Assembly (NCBI RefSeq): GCF_027706845.1
Contig: NZ_JAQGCZ010000001.1
Location: 310,001-374,000 of the forward strand
DNA: 64,000 bases
Direction: 5' to 3'
Source: Mycolicibacterium sp. BiH015
GTDB taxonomy: Bacteria > Actinomycetota > Actinomycetes > Mycobacteriales > Mycobacteriaceae
Shown here: positions 1 through 9,525 of the stretch, one piece after another
Position numbering within the stretch: position 1 is the first letter of the stretch
How the letters are laid out: every line of letters starts with the position of its first letter
The notes under the pieces: generated by a model
The model's database searches: none
What the model was told of the DNA's origin: nothing
Seen by the model: only the letters and a program-made list of their open reading frames with translations
Program-made: the position numbers and the translations under genes

Positions 1-106
1 CGACTGCGGGTACCGGGGCCGCCTCGGGTGCGCCCGCCGGTCCCGCTGCCCGCGACGCCCGCCGCCGCACAGGGCGGCCTGCATCGCGGGGTGCCTCGTC
101 TGTCAC
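1..106 (-). CDS. Mce-associated protein, N-terminal fragment (Rv3493c-like)
   Basis: This is the first gene downstream of mce4F, and only its first 35 codons lie in the window. The start is taken as GTG at 104-106, 17 nt after the mce4F stop and preceded by AGGAC at 111-115. The visible residues are basic then Ala/Pro-rich (MTDEAPRDAGRPVRRR and onward), as in the cytoplasmic tails of Mce-associated membrane proteins. In M. tuberculosis two such genes (Rv3493c, Rv3492c) follow mce4F. The membrane helix and the rest of the protein are outside the window, so identity rests mainly on gene order. Confidence 0.55.
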   Translation of the reverse strand, partial: MTDEAPRDAGRPVRRRASRAAGPAGAPEAAPVPAV

Positions 107-123
107 TGCTGTCCTACGCCTGC

Positions 124-1836
124 CTATGCCTGCTTGGGCGACAACATCAGGTCGACCCAGTTTTCTGCGGGCGCCAGTTTGTCAGTTCCCGGGGCGTACA
201 CGCCAGTTCCGCCCGCCGGGTCGACGAAGACGCCGTTCTGGTCGTAGCTTGCGCTGGCCTGCGGCACCGCTTCTGCCGGCAGCAACGGGCCCCCTGGCGC
301 CGGCGGTGCGGCGGGTGGGGCGGCCGGCGGTGCGGCAGGGGGCGCGCCAGGAGCCGGCGGAGGCGCCAGCGGCGGCCGACCGTACGGAGGCACCACCTGG
401 TCCGGCGGCGAGAAGTACGGCCACGGGGCAGGCATCGGACCGACCTCGTTGGGCGGGTACGGCAGCGGGAACGGCGCGTGGGGCGCTGGACCCGGTCCCG
501 GCGCCACCCCTGGCGGCAGCTGCACCGACGGCGGGCCCGGGTCGGGGTCCACCTGCGGCGGGATGTTCGGGAACTTGTTGGGCGGCAGGATGTTTCGGCC
601 GTCGGTGATCGGCGTGCCGTACGGGACGGGCGGACCGCGCCACGGATTGCTGCCGATGGGGACGTAGCCCTTCGGATCACGACACAGCTGCACCGTCGGC
701 GCACGCTTGCCGGGGAACTCCTGGCACGGATAGTTGCGCGCACCGCGCACCACACTCGGATCGTTCTGCGCCACCTTGCAATACATGTCGGTGGGCAGCT
801 CACGCAGGGTGGTGTCCGCGGGCGAGCGGATCTGGCTGGGCGGGATGAAGCCGACCGAGCACGGCGGCGGATCGCCGAGGTCGACCTTGAAGTCCAGCTT
901 TCCGCCCTCGTCGGTGGGCAGCCCGCCGCCGACGGTGTTCAGCGCGGCGAGCAGGGCCGGGAACACCACGAGCGCGTGCTCGAGGGATTTGTTGTAGATG
1001 ACGCCGATGCGCCCGAAGTTCGCGAGATTGGCGGCCAGCATCGGGAACGTCGGCCGGATGCCTTCGAAGGTGGTGTTGGCGGCTTCGGTCGCCCCCGGCA
1101 CCGTCTGCAGGGTGTCCCGTAGCTGCGGATCGGCGTTGGCGACCTCACCGGTCAACCGCGCCAGTCCGTCAGCCAGCGACCGGATGTCGTCCCCGCTGCG
1201 AATCTGGGCCTCCAGGAACGGGCCGGCCTGGTCGATCAGCTGTGAGGTCTGCCCGTAACTCGAGTTCGCCTCGTCGATCAACAGCCGTGACGACTGGATC
1301 AGCCGTGCGAGCTCGGGGCCGGATCCGTTGAATGCCTTGAACGTTTCTCTGAGCAGATCCTGCAACCGGCTGTCACCGACGCTGCTGATCAGAGCGTCGG
1401 CCTGCTGGAGCAGGCCGTAGATGTCCTGCCCGATGGCGGTGCGATCCAGACCGATGTTGGAGCCGTCGCTCAGGGTCGCCTGGGCGGGGTTTTCCGGCGG
1501 CACGAGGTCCACGTACTGCTCACCGACCGCCGAGACACTCTTGACGGTGGCGGTCACATTCTCCGGGACCGGTGTCCCGCTCTGGAGCCGCATGTGCGCG
1601 ACAACTCCGTTGTCGCTCAGGCCCACGGACTCGACCCGACCGACGGTGACCCCGCGGTAGGTGACGTTCGCGTTCTCGTACAGGCCGCCGCCGGCCGAGA
1701 AGTCGGCGGTGATGTTGTACGAGCCGATCCCCACGGCCTCGGGCAGACGCAGATAGAAGATCGAGATGCTGCCGACCGTCAGCACGGTGACGACGGCGAA
1801 GATCATCAGCTGGATCCTGGAGAGGCGATCGATCAT
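124..1836 (-). CDS. mce4F: Mce4F, sterol-importer Mce subunit
   Basis: A 570-residue Mce-family protein. One N-terminal hydrophobic helix (residues about 9-30) is followed by the MlaD/Mce domain (about 38-120, with YRGVTVGRVESVGL), a helical region and a long Pro-rich C-terminal tail from about residue 400 containing PPAA repeats. Mce4 proteins are thought to form a periplasmic conduit that delivers cholesterol to the YrbE4AB permease. It is the last Mce gene of the operon and overlaps mce4E by one base (TGATG), which implies coupled translation. The Pro-rich tail is typical of the F subunit and may contact the cell wall; that last point is inference. Confidence 0.95.
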   Translation of the reverse strand: MIDRLSRIQLMIFAVVTVLTVGSISIFYLRLPEAVGIGSYNITADFSAGGGLYENANVTYRGVTVGRVESVGLSDNGVVAHMRLQSGTPVPENVTATVKSVSAVGEQYVDLVPPENPAQATLSDGSNIGLDRTAIGQDIYGLLQQADALISSVGDSRLQDLLRETFKAFNGSGPELARLIQSSRLLIDEANSSYGQTSQLIDQAGPFLEAQIRSGDDIRSLADGLARLTGEVANADPQLRDTLQTVPGATEAANTTFEGIRPTFPMLAANLANFGRIGVIYNKSLEHALVVFPALLAALNTVGGGLPTDEGGKLDFKVDLGDPPPCSVGFIPPSQIRSPADTTLRELPTDMYCKVAQNDPSVVRGARNYPCQEFPGKRAPTVQLCRDPKGYVPIGSNPWRGPPVPYGTPITDGRNILPPNKFPNIPPQVDPDPGPPSVQLPPGVAPGPGPAPHAPFPLPYPPNEVGPMPAPWPYFSPPDQVVPPYGRPPLAPPPAPGAPPAAPPAAPPAAPPAPGGPLLPAEAVPQASASYDQNGVFVDPAGGTGVYAPGTDKLAPAENWVDLMLSPKQA

Positions 1837-3011
1837 CAGGGCGCCCCCTCATGCTGCGTGGCGGTACCCGGCGGGATCTTGAACGGATCGGCCGCCTGAC
1901 CGGACAGGTTCGACGTGGCGCCGACCAAGAAGTCAGGTGTGTTGATGATCTCGTTCATCCGCTTCATGTTCGGGTCGAATCCGAGCGACGTGGTGAGCAC
2001 CGTCTCACCCAGCCGTCGCAGCGTCAGGTCGAAGGTCACGAAGACGTTCAGATAGTCGCCGCGCACTGCCCTGCGCAGGTACTTGTAGTGGAACGGGAAC
2101 GTCGGCAGGAACTCCAGGCTCTTGATGAAGTAGTCGGCGTTGTCGTTGAGCGCCTTGATGATCGGATACAGATCCTTGAAGTCCGCCGCGAAGTCTTCCT
2201 TGGTCTCCTGCAGGATCCGCGACCCCAGCGTCGCGAAGGTGCGCAGCGCAGCGAACGCGTCGACGATGTTGGTGCGGTTGCGGTTCAGCACGTCCAGCGC
2301 AGCGGGCAACGTGTCCAGCGTCCGGCCGAGGCTGTCCTTGCTGCGGGCCAGGATGCCGGCGAATCGGTCGAGACCCTCGGCCGCGGCGATGATGTCGTTG
2401 GTCTGGCGGTCCAGTGAACTGGTGAGCTCGGCCAGCCGAGGGATCAGCTCGGCGAAGGTGCCCTCGCGGCCGACCACCGCGTTGTAGGTCTCCTCGGTGA
2501 TGTCCTGCAGCGCACCGAGATTGCCCTTGTTGACGACCACGCCCAGCGAGGACAGCACTTCCTCGGTGCTCGGATACCTGGCGGTGTTCTCCTCCGGGAT
2601 CTCCGAGCCCTCCACGAGACGTCCGACGGGCGCGTCGACGGGTTCGGCGAGTTCGATGTGCTGCGAACCGAGCAGTGACGTCTGAGCCACCCTGGCGATG
2701 GCGTTGCTCGGCAGGTCGACGTTGCTGTCCAGGGACAGTTTCACCGCCGCGAAGAACGAGCCGTCCTCGCGTTGCACCGCTTCGATGCCCGACACGCTGC
2801 CCACCGTGACGTCGTCGACCATGACCGGCGAGTTCTGCGGCAGCGTGGTGACATTCGGCAGCTGCACGGTGATCGTGTACGAGCCGGCACCGTGCCCCGC
2901 CGTCCCGGGCATGTCGAGCGAGTTGAGTCCGCCGAATTGGCAGCCCGCCAGCAGCACGGGCAGTGTGCCGAACGCTGCGGCTTTTCGAAGAACAGATGCC
3001 TTGCGCATCAT
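1836..3011 (-). CDS. mce4E: Mce4E, lipoprotein Mce subunit
   Basis: A 391-residue Mce protein with a lipoprotein signal: the lipobox LLAGC places the modified Cys at residue 24. The Mce domain follows (about residues 45-130, with MVDDVTVGSVSGIEAV). The E subunit is the lipoprotein member in every mce operon (LprN in M. tuberculosis Mce4). The start is ATG at 3009-3011, which overlaps the mce4D stop as ATGA; the open frame extends further upstream only inside mce4D. It works with the other Mce4 subunits in sterol import across the envelope. Confidence 0.95.
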   Translation of the reverse strand: MMRKASVLRKAAAFGTLPVLLAGCQFGGLNSLDMPGTAGHGAGSYTITVQLPNVTTLPQNSPVMVDDVTVGSVSGIEAVQREDGSFFAAVKLSLDSNVDLPSNAIARVAQTSLLGSQHIELAEPVDAPVGRLVEGSEIPEENTARYPSTEEVLSSLGVVVNKGNLGALQDITEETYNAVVGREGTFAELIPRLAELTSSLDRQTNDIIAAAEGLDRFAGILARSKDSLGRTLDTLPAALDVLNRNRTNIVDAFAALRTFATLGSRILQETKEDFAADFKDLYPIIKALNDNADYFIKSLEFLPTFPFHYKYLRRAVRGDYLNVFVTFDLTLRRLGETVLTTSLGFDPNMKRMNEIINTPDFLVGATSNLSGQAADPFKIPPGTATQHEGAP

Positions 3012-4408
3012 CCGCCCGCACCTCCCGGCACCGGAGCAGGGCCCGGAACAGCGCCGGGTGCAACGGTTTCGGGTCCACCGACGTGCGAGCTGGAGCCCTG
3101 CGGTGTCGCCGTACCGGGCGCCGCCTCCGGCGCCGGCGGCAGCAGCAGTGACGCCAGGTCGGCATCCGGCGGGATCACGGGCGGGGTGACGCCGGGCGCA
3201 TTCTGCCACTGCAGGTACGGCACCGGTGTCTCGGCCTTCGCCTCCGTCGCGGGTGTGTCGTAGATGACCTGTCCCTTGTACGCGGTGATGCTGTTGATCG
3301 GGTGGAACAGCAGCGGCGGGTAGTTCATCGCGATGCGCTTGAACACCGGACCCATCCGCTGCCTGCAGATCTCGGCCCGCTTGTAGTTGTCCGGCGATGC
3401 GCCGACGTCGAAGGTGCCACCGCAGATGAACTGCACCGGGTTGCCGAAGTTCGGCAGCGAGAGCAGCCCGCCGACCGTGCCCTGCGCGGGGTTGTAGATG
3501 TTGTAGAAGTTCGACAGACCGTTGGGCGTGACGTGCAGCACCTGCTCGATGTCGTCGCTGTGATCGGTCAGGATCTGTGTGAAGTCCGCCAGTTTGCCGA
3601 CCTGGTCGATCAGGGCTTGGTTGTTCTCGTTGAGGAGTCCGCGAACATCGCCCAGGGCCTGGTTCAGCGTGCCGAGCGTGTTGTCCAGATCGGTGGTGCT
3701 GTCGGCCAGCACCTGCGACACCGATGCCACATGGTTGGTGAACTGGACGATCTGCTCGTTGCTGTTCGAAAGTGCGTCGACGAGCACCTGCAGATTGCGG
3801 ATCGTGCCGAAGAGGTCGACGCGTGAATCGCCAAGGCGCCCAGCAGTTTGCGACAGCTCGCGCACGGCCTGGCGGAAGGTGTCACCGCTACCGTCGAAGG
3901 TGTCGGCCGCCTGGTTCACGAACTGGGTGAGCGGCCCCTGCACCGAACCCGGTTGCGGGCCCAGCTGCGCGCTCAGCTGCGTCAGCTGCTCCTTGACCTC
4001 GTCCCACTCGACGGGCACCGCGGTGCGGTCGGGACCGATCTCGGCACCGTCGGCCATCACCGCCCCGCCGGTGTAGGCGGGGGTCAGCTGAATGAATCTG
4101 GCGGCCACGAGATTCGGGGCGATGATCAGTGCCTGCGCGTTCTCGGGGACCTTGACGCCATCGTCGATCGACATCGTGATCTTGACGTCGGTGGCGCGCG
4201 GCTCGATCGAATCGATACGTCCGACCGGCACGCCGATGATGCGCACCTGGTCCCCGGCGTACAGACCCACGGCGGACTCGAAGTAGGCGACGACCTTGTT
4301 GCCGGTGCGCGACGGCCACACCAGGTAGGCGCCGATGGCGAGCACCGCCACGAGCACCACCGCCACCACGGCGCGCACAACGCGATTCTGCGAAATGGTT
4401 TGGCTCAT
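3008..4408 (-). CDS. mce4D: Mce4D, sterol-importer Mce subunit
   Basis: A 466-residue Mce-family protein. The N-terminal membrane helix spans about residues 12-30, and the Mce domain about 36-120 includes VRIIGVPVGRIDSI. A helical region follows (about 150-300), with a C-terminal Pro/Ala/Gly-rich tail from about residue 400. Its ATG overlaps the mce4C stop by four bases (ATGA), and its own stop overlaps mce4E in the same way. It is a structural part of the Mce4 cholesterol-uptake assembly and has no known catalytic residues. Confidence 0.95.
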   Translation of the reverse strand: MSQTISQNRVVRAVVAVVLVAVLAIGAYLVWPSRTGNKVVAYFESAVGLYAGDQVRIIGVPVGRIDSIEPRATDVKITMSIDDGVKVPENAQALIIAPNLVAARFIQLTPAYTGGAVMADGAEIGPDRTAVPVEWDEVKEQLTQLSAQLGPQPGSVQGPLTQFVNQAADTFDGSGDTFRQAVRELSQTAGRLGDSRVDLFGTIRNLQVLVDALSNSNEQIVQFTNHVASVSQVLADSTTDLDNTLGTLNQALGDVRGLLNENNQALIDQVGKLADFTQILTDHSDDIEQVLHVTPNGLSNFYNIYNPAQGTVGGLLSLPNFGNPVQFICGGTFDVGASPDNYKRAEICRQRMGPVFKRIAMNYPPLLFHPINSITAYKGQVIYDTPATEAKAETPVPYLQWQNAPGVTPPVIPPDADLASLLLPPAPEAAPGTATPQGSSSHVGGPETVAPGAVPGPAPVPGGAGG

Positions 4409-5463
4409 GGCGACTTCGGCCTGATGATCATGCGTTCGGAGATGAACCCGCGCAGGTAGTCGGCCAGGCTGTCGGGCAGCTTGCCCGGCTGGAAGTAGGA
4501 ATCGAGCAGCACCTCTGCCAGTGAAGCCGGGGGCAGACCGTACAGGTTGATGTTGAAGCCCGAACCGGAACCGACGACCTCACCGAGCGCCGTCGCATAC
4601 GGCGGCAGACGCTTGAGCGCCTCACCGATGTGCTCGCGCCGCTCCAGCAGGTTGTCCATCACGAGGTTCAGCTTCTCCAGCGCCGGCCCGAACTCGACCC
4701 TGTTGTCCGCGACGAACCCGGACAGCTGCTCGGATACGTCGTCGATGCCGGCGATCAGGTTGCTGAGGGCCTGGCGCCGCTCGTCGAGCGCGGCGAACAG
4801 CAGGTTGCCGTCGACGATCAGTTGGTTGACCTGGCCGGCCCGCTGCGCGAGCAGGTCCGACACCCGCTTGGCGTGGCCGAGCAATTGCTCCAGCGCCTCG
4901 TCGCGCTTGTTGAGGCTGCGAGACAGATCGGTGACGCCCTGCAACGCGCTGCGCAGGTGCGGGGTCGCGTCGCGCAAGGAGTCGGTCAGCGTCTGCAACG
5001 CCTGCTCGAAACGCGGCTTGTCGAGCTCGCTGGCGTTCTGACCCAGATCCTGCAGCGCAGTGTTCAAGGTGTACGGGGTCGTGGTGCGGCCCAACGGGAT
5101 CGACGTTTCCGAGCCGCTGCCCTTGGGGGTCACGGCAAGGGACTTCTCACCCAGCACGGTGTCGGTCTTGATCGCCACCAGGGACTGGTCGCCGACGCGC
5201 ACTCCCCTGTCCACGGTGAACGTCACCTTGGCGGCGTCACCGGCCAGCGCCACGCCGGTGACCTTGCCGACCTTGATGCCCGAGACGTTGACGTCGTTTC
5301 CGGGGGTGATGCCGCCCGCGTCGGTGAAGAACGCCTCGTAGTTCTTGCCCTGCGGCATGAAGGGCAGATTGGCGTAGCCGAACGACACCAGCACCAGGCA
5401 CGTCACCAGGACGATGCCGAAAATCCCTGTGCGGAGCGGGTTCGAACTGTCCGGCCTAGCCAT
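4405..5463 (-). CDS. mce4C: Mce4C, sterol-importer Mce subunit
   Basis: A 352-residue Mce-family protein starting at ATG 5461-5463 (MARPDSSNPLRTG). Longer in-frame starts lie inside mce4B and are disfavoured. The N-terminal helix (about residues 13-32) is followed by the Mce domain with VNVSGIKVGKVTGV and a helical C-terminal region. It overlaps the end of mce4B by eight bases and the start of mce4D by four, so the whole operon is translationally coupled. Its role is in envelope transport of cholesterol with Mce4A-F. Confidence 0.94.
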   Translation of the reverse strand: MARPDSSNPLRTGIFGIVLVTCLVLVSFGYANLPFMPQGKNYEAFFTDAGGITPGNDVNVSGIKVGKVTGVALAGDAAKVTFTVDRGVRVGDQSLVAIKTDTVLGEKSLAVTPKGSGSETSIPLGRTTTPYTLNTALQDLGQNASELDKPRFEQALQTLTDSLRDATPHLRSALQGVTDLSRSLNKRDEALEQLLGHAKRVSDLLAQRAGQVNQLIVDGNLLFAALDERRQALSNLIAGIDDVSEQLSGFVADNRVEFGPALEKLNLVMDNLLERREHIGEALKRLPPYATALGEVVGSGSGFNINLYGLPPASLAEVLLDSYFQPGKLPDSLADYLRGFISERMIIRPKSP

Positions 5464-6484
5464 CCTCAGAACACCTGCCCTTCGACGGGTCCGGCGGTCC
5501 ACCGAACGGGATCAGGATGTCGCTACCCGCCGGCCCATTGATCTTCATGCGGATCGAGCAGTAGTAGATGTTGAAGAACGCTCCATAGGCGCCGAGGGCA
5601 TTGAGGCGCAGGTAGTTCTCCGCCAACGGCTCGATCACCTTGTTGACGTCGTCCTTGCGCTCGTCGAGACGCTGGGCAAGCGGACGCGCGTTCTCGATGA
5701 CGCCCTGCAACGGCCTGCGCGACTCCTGCAGCATCTCGGTGAGGTCGACCTCCGCCTGTGCCAGCGGCCCGATGGCGCCCGCGATCGGGTCTCGCCCTTC
5801 GGCCAGCCCGGTCAGCAACTTCTGCAGCCGATCCACGCTGGCGTCGAATTCGGCGCCCTTCTCGTTGACGGTGCCCAGCACGGTGTTGAGGTTGGTGATC
5901 ACGTCACCGATGAGCTGATCCCGCGCAGCCAGGTTCTGCGTGAAGGCGCTGGTGCTGGAGAGCATGCTCGACAGCGCTCCGCCCTGACCCTGGAGCAGTT
6001 CGATGACGGCACTGCTGATCTCGTTGACCTTGTTCCCGTCGAGGCCTTTGAGGACGGGCCGCAGACCACCCAGCAGGGCGTCCAGGTCGAGCGCCGGTTC
6101 AGTGTTGGTGATCGTGCCGCCTCGCGGAAGTTTGACCAGATCCCCTGGCCCCGAGGTGATCTCGAGGTAGCGGTCACCGACCAGGTTCTCGTAGCGCACG
6201 ACCGCCTTGGTCGAGGTGTAGAGCTGGTACTTCTCGTTCACGGTGAAGGCCACGTCAACCGTGTTGTCGGGGTTGAGGGAGATCTCCTCGACGGTGCCGA
6301 CGGGCACACCGGCGATGCGGACGTCCTGGCCGCCCTTGAGGCGCGACGCGTCGGAGAAGGTCGCGTGATACCGCTGGTCGGAACCGAATCGGAACTCGCC
6401 GAAGATCACGACCAGCATGCCCGCCACCAACAGCATGACGACGGTGAAAACCGAGACGTTGACGAGGGTACGGCGGTGATTCAC
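5456..6484 (-). CDS. mce4B: Mce4B, sterol-importer Mce subunit
   Basis: A 342-residue Mce-family protein. GTG at 6482-6484 (MNHRRTLVNVSVF) is chosen because it shares one base with the mce4A TAG stop and gives the family's usual N-terminus; the longer open frame runs inside mce4A. The N-terminal helix (about residues 8-28) precedes the Mce domain (VRIAGVPVGTVEEISL, about 50-130). A helical region and a short Cys-containing C-terminus follow. It is a component of the Mce4 cholesterol importer. Confidence 0.94.
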   Translation of the reverse strand: MNHRRTLVNVSVFTVVMLLVAGMLVVIFGEFRFGSDQRYHATFSDASRLKGGQDVRIAGVPVGTVEEISLNPDNTVDVAFTVNEKYQLYTSTKAVVRYENLVGDRYLEITSGPGDLVKLPRGGTITNTEPALDLDALLGGLRPVLKGLDGNKVNEISSAVIELLQGQGGALSSMLSSTSAFTQNLAARDQLIGDVITNLNTVLGTVNEKGAEFDASVDRLQKLLTGLAEGRDPIAGAIGPLAQAEVDLTEMLQESRRPLQGVIENARPLAQRLDERKDDVNKVIEPLAENYLRLNALGAYGAFFNIYYCSIRMKINGPAGSDILIPFGGPPDPSKGRCSEDG

Positions 6485-7686
6485 TAGAAGTCGTCCCTCT
6501 CCGCGTAGGCGCCGTTGAACAGGAACTGCAGAGTCGACGGTGCGTCGAACTGCAACTCGGTGTTCGGCTGATAGGGAACGTAGGCGTTGTCGGTCACGAG
6601 GAACGGCGTCCGATACCAGCTGCCGCCGTACTGCTTGCTCGGAACATCGGGTAGGCCACGGCAATTCGGTCCGCCGGAGGCGTTCACGATCGGCAGGCTC
6701 TCCGGATAGGTGTAGGCCGGCGCGCCGGGGATGAAGCTCGACGAGACGAACAGACCTGGCCGGGTGCCGCCGATGACCGGGGCGAACCGGTCGATCGCGT
6801 TCGCCGTGCCCTTCAGCACGCACGGAATCACCGGGGAGTATTCGCCGGCGACCTTCAGCGGGGCGCGCAGCCGCTGGATGGCGGCGATGTAGTTGTCGGC
6901 GGCGGGCTCCAACGTCGCGGTGCCGTTGTTGGCGAGGCCGGTGGCGGCCAGCAGCGTCGCGTTGAGGTTGTCCTCTTCGTCGACGATGGTCTGCGAGATC
7001 TGCGGTGCGTTCTCCAGGATCCGGACGAGATCGGGTGCGGCGTCACCGTAGATGTTGGCGACCTCGGCGGCTTGCCGCAGGTCCTCCTGCACCGTCGGCA
7101 GCTTCGGATTCAGCTGCGCCAGATAGGTGTTCAGACCCGACATCAGCGCACCGACGTCGTCGCCGTTGCCGCGCAGGCCCTCGCCGAGCGCGGACAGGGT
7201 GGCGTTGAGGTTGATCGGGTCGATCTTGGCCAGCACATCGGTCAGCGTCTGGAACAGCGTGTTGACCTCGAGCTGCACATCTTCGGCCTTGACCTCGGCG
7301 CCTGGCTCAAGCGGTGTCGGCTTCGGATCTTCCGGAGGAAGGAACTCGACGGCCTTGGCGCCGAAGATCGTGGTGCCCGCAATCCGCACCGGTGCGTTCG
7401 ACGGGATGTACCGCAGCTCGCCGCTTCGGATGGCCAGCGTCAGCTTCGCCTGATTCCCTGCATACTCGATCGACTCGACCTCGCCGACCTGGATGCCGCG
7501 GTATTTCACCTTGGCCTTGTCTTCCATCACCAGACCGGCGCGCGGGGACAACACCGTCACGGTGTCGGTCGAGGTGAAGGCCGCCGTATAGGACAGGTAG
7601 GTGAAGACGGCAGCGACGAGCACCAGCGCAGTGAGGATCGCCGCAGCGATCCTCACGTGGCTGCGCTTCGCGTCACCGTCGGCCAT
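6484..7686 (-). CDS. mce4A: Mce4A, sterol-importer Mce subunit
   Basis: A 400-residue Mce-family protein, the first Mce gene of the operon, starting 12 nt after the yrbE4B stop. The N-terminal helix covers about residues 10-33. The Mce domain (about 38-120) contains VKYRGIQVGEVESIEY. The central helical region and the C-terminal Mce4_CUP1-like part end in a conserved aromatic/Asp tail. M. tuberculosis Mce4A is about 400 residues and is required for growth on cholesterol. No signal-peptidase site is evident, so it is probably anchored by the N-terminal helix. Confidence 0.95.
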   Translation of the reverse strand: MADGDAKRSHVRIAAAILTALVLVAAVFTYLSYTAAFTSTDTVTVLSPRAGLVMEDKAKVKYRGIQVGEVESIEYAGNQAKLTLAIRSGELRYIPSNAPVRIAGTTIFGAKAVEFLPPEDPKPTPLEPGAEVKAEDVQLEVNTLFQTLTDVLAKIDPINLNATLSALGEGLRGNGDDVGALMSGLNTYLAQLNPKLPTVQEDLRQAAEVANIYGDAAPDLVRILENAPQISQTIVDEEDNLNATLLAATGLANNGTATLEPAADNYIAAIQRLRAPLKVAGEYSPVIPCVLKGTANAIDRFAPVIGGTRPGLFVSSSFIPGAPAYTYPESLPIVNASGGPNCRGLPDVPSKQYGGSWYRTPFLVTDNAYVPYQPNTELQFDAPSTLQFLFNGAYAERDDF

Positions 7687-7698
7687 CAGATTCCCGCC

Positions 7699-8541
7699 TC
7701 ATCCGGAGAGGTTGAAGTTGCCGGAGGCGCCGTAGACGGCGAGGGAGATGAACAACACGATCGTCACGACCACGATCAGCGAGGTGCGCACCGCTTGTCC
7801 CACGGCGATGCCGACGCCGACGGGGCCGCCGGAGGCGTTGTAGCCGTAATAGGTGTGCACCAGCATCACCGCGATGGACATGACGATGGCCTGCAGGAAC
7901 GACCAGAGCAGGTCGCTCGGGATCAGGAACGTGTTGAAGTAGTGGTCGTACAGACCGGCGGACTGCCCGTTGATGTAGACCGTGGTGAACCTGGCGGCGA
8001 AGAATGCGGCCAGCACCGACAGCGCGTACAGCGGGACGATCGCGATCAGCCCTGCCATCAGCCGGGTGGACACCAGGTACGAAACAGAGTGCACCGCCAT
8101 CGATTCGACGGCATCGATCTCCTCGGCGACGCGCATCGCGCCCAGCTGTGCGGTGGCGCCGGCGCCGATGGTCGCCGCGAGTGCGATGCCTGCGATCACG
8201 GGAGCCACGATGCGGACATTGAGAAACGCCGACAGGAAGCCGGTGAGGGCTTCGATACCGATGTTGCCCAGCGACGAGTAGCCCTGCACGGCGATGACGC
8301 CACCGGAGGCCAGCGTCATGAACGCGGCGACACCCACGGTGCCCCCGATCATGACCAATGCGCCGGTGCCCATGGTCATCTCGGCGATGAGGCGGATCGT
8401 CTCCTTGCGATACCTGGTGATCGCGTTGGGGATGTAGCGGATCGATTCGCCGTAGAACAGTGCCTGTTCGCCGACTCCGTCGACGACCTTCGGCACCCCG
8501 CGGAACAGGCGCCGGAATCGGACTGTGGCGTCGTAGCTCAT
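7699..8541 (-). CDS. yrbE4B: YrbE4B permease of the Mce4 importer
   Basis: A 280-residue MlaE/YrbE-family permease with about five or six hydrophobic segments and the family's characteristic central stretch (GATATAQLGAMRVAEEIDA, about residues 126-144). With YrbE4A it forms the inner-membrane channel of the Mce4 sterol importer, energised by an MceG-type ATPase that is not in this window. The ATG overlaps the yrbE4A stop by one base (TGATG). In rhodococci these two genes are called supA and supB (steroid uptake). Confidence 0.95.
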   Translation of the reverse strand: MSYDATVRFRRLFRGVPKVVDGVGEQALFYGESIRYIPNAITRYRKETIRLIAEMTMGTGALVMIGGTVGVAAFMTLASGGVIAVQGYSSLGNIGIEALTGFLSAFLNVRIVAPVIAGIALAATIGAGATAQLGAMRVAEEIDAVESMAVHSVSYLVSTRLMAGLIAIVPLYALSVLAAFFAARFTTVYINGQSAGLYDHYFNTFLIPSDLLWSFLQAIVMSIAVMLVHTYYGYNASGGPVGVGIAVGQAVRTSLIVVVTIVLFISLAVYGASGNFNLSG

Positions 8542-9317
8542 CAGCGCACCAGCACTCTCACGCCGATCGCCGTCATGATCACGTTGATCACGAACAAGCA
8601 GATGAACGCGTAGACGACGGTCTCGTTCACGGCGTTACCGACACCTTTGGGTCCACCCTTGACGGTCAGCCCGCGGTAGCAGCCGACCAAACCGGCGACG
8701 ACCCCGAACATCAACGCCTTCACCTCGGCGAGCAGCAGCTCTCCGAGCCCGGTCAGCACGGTCAGTCCGTTGATGAACGCGCCGGGATTGACGCCCTGCA
8801 GGAACACCGAGAAGACGTAGCCGCCGGACAGACCGATCAGGCAGACGAGTCCGTTGAGCAGGAGCGCGACGAACGTCGACGCCAGGACGCGCGGCACGAC
8901 GAGACGTTGGATGGGGTCGATGCCGAGCACCCGCATCGCGTCGATCTCTTCACGGATGGTGCGCGCGCCGAGGTCGGCGCAGATCGCGGTGGCGCCTGCG
9001 CCGGCGACGACGAGCACCGTGACGACCGGGCCCAGCTGGGTGATCGTGCCGAACGCGGTTCCCGCGCCGGAGAGGTCGGCCGCGCCGATCTCCCTCAGCA
9101 GGATGTTCAACGTGAAGGCCACCAGAACCGTGAACGGGATCGCGACGAGCAGGGTCGGCACCAGCGAGACGCGAGCGATCATCCAGGTTTGCTCCAGGAA
9201 CTCCCGGAACTGGAAGGGGCGACGGAAGGTCTTGACGAAAGTCTCCAGGGACATTTCGACGAACCCGCCTACGGCCCGCGCAGGCGCCGCAAGCGTTTCG
9301 ATCAACCTCGGCTCCAT
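8541..9317 (-). CDS. yrbE4A: YrbE4A permease of the Mce4 importer
   Basis: An MlaE/YrbE permease of 258 residues from the ATG at 9315-9317 (MEPRLIETLAAPARAVGGF). That start matches the N-terminus expected for mycobacterial YrbE4A; an in-frame TTG at 9347 would add ten residues. Neither start has a clear Shine-Dalgarno, so the choice is tentative. The core motif GATAICADLGARTIREEIDA lies near residues 146-165. It is the first gene of the Mce4 operon and lies 253 nt downstream of hsd4A, with two KstR boxes in the gap. Confidence 0.93.
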   Translation of the reverse strand: MEPRLIETLAAPARAVGGFVEMSLETFVKTFRRPFQFREFLEQTWMIARVSLVPTLLVAIPFTVLVAFTLNILLREIGAADLSGAGTAFGTITQLGPVVTVLVVAGAGATAICADLGARTIREEIDAMRVLGIDPIQRLVVPRVLASTFVALLLNGLVCLIGLSGGYVFSVFLQGVNPGAFINGLTVLTGLGELLLAEVKALMFGVVAGLVGCYRGLTVKGGPKGVGNAVNETVVYAFICLFVINVIMTAIGVRVLVR

Positions 9318-9436
9318 TCTCGGGACGGGAGGACATGCCCGCACCAACCTGTGGCGAATTGCCTCGCACCGGCGGTCCGCGCTATGTTCCCACCCCCGCG
9401 TTAAGCACTGCTCTTAGTGAGCCGGATCATACTAAC

Positions 9437-9450
9437 TAGAACGTGTTCGC
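9437..9450. promoter_or_regulatory. KstR box, mce4-proximal
   Basis: TAGAACGTGTTCGC matches the KstR consensus TnnAACnnGTTnnA except for the last base (C instead of A). It lies about 120 nt upstream of yrbE4A. KstR is the TetR-family repressor of mycobacterial sterol catabolism, released by sterol CoA thioesters. Confidence 0.75.
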
Positions 9451-9525
9451 AGTGTCAAAGAACGGCTGAAACGCACCAAATTCTTATATTCACGCTGCTC
9501 AAAGCCACTGTGACATGGATCATTC

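Noticed and set aside
28..1122. 364-codon plus-strand frame opposite mce4F
   Set aside because: It is Arg/Ala-rich with no family signature and lies antisense to a clear Mce gene; high GC3 creates such shadows throughout the window.
7072..8613. 513-codon plus-strand frame opposite mce4A and yrbE4B
   Set aside because: The Asp/His/Gln/Arg-rich translation has no domain pattern; it is the reverse-frame shadow of two conserved membrane genes.
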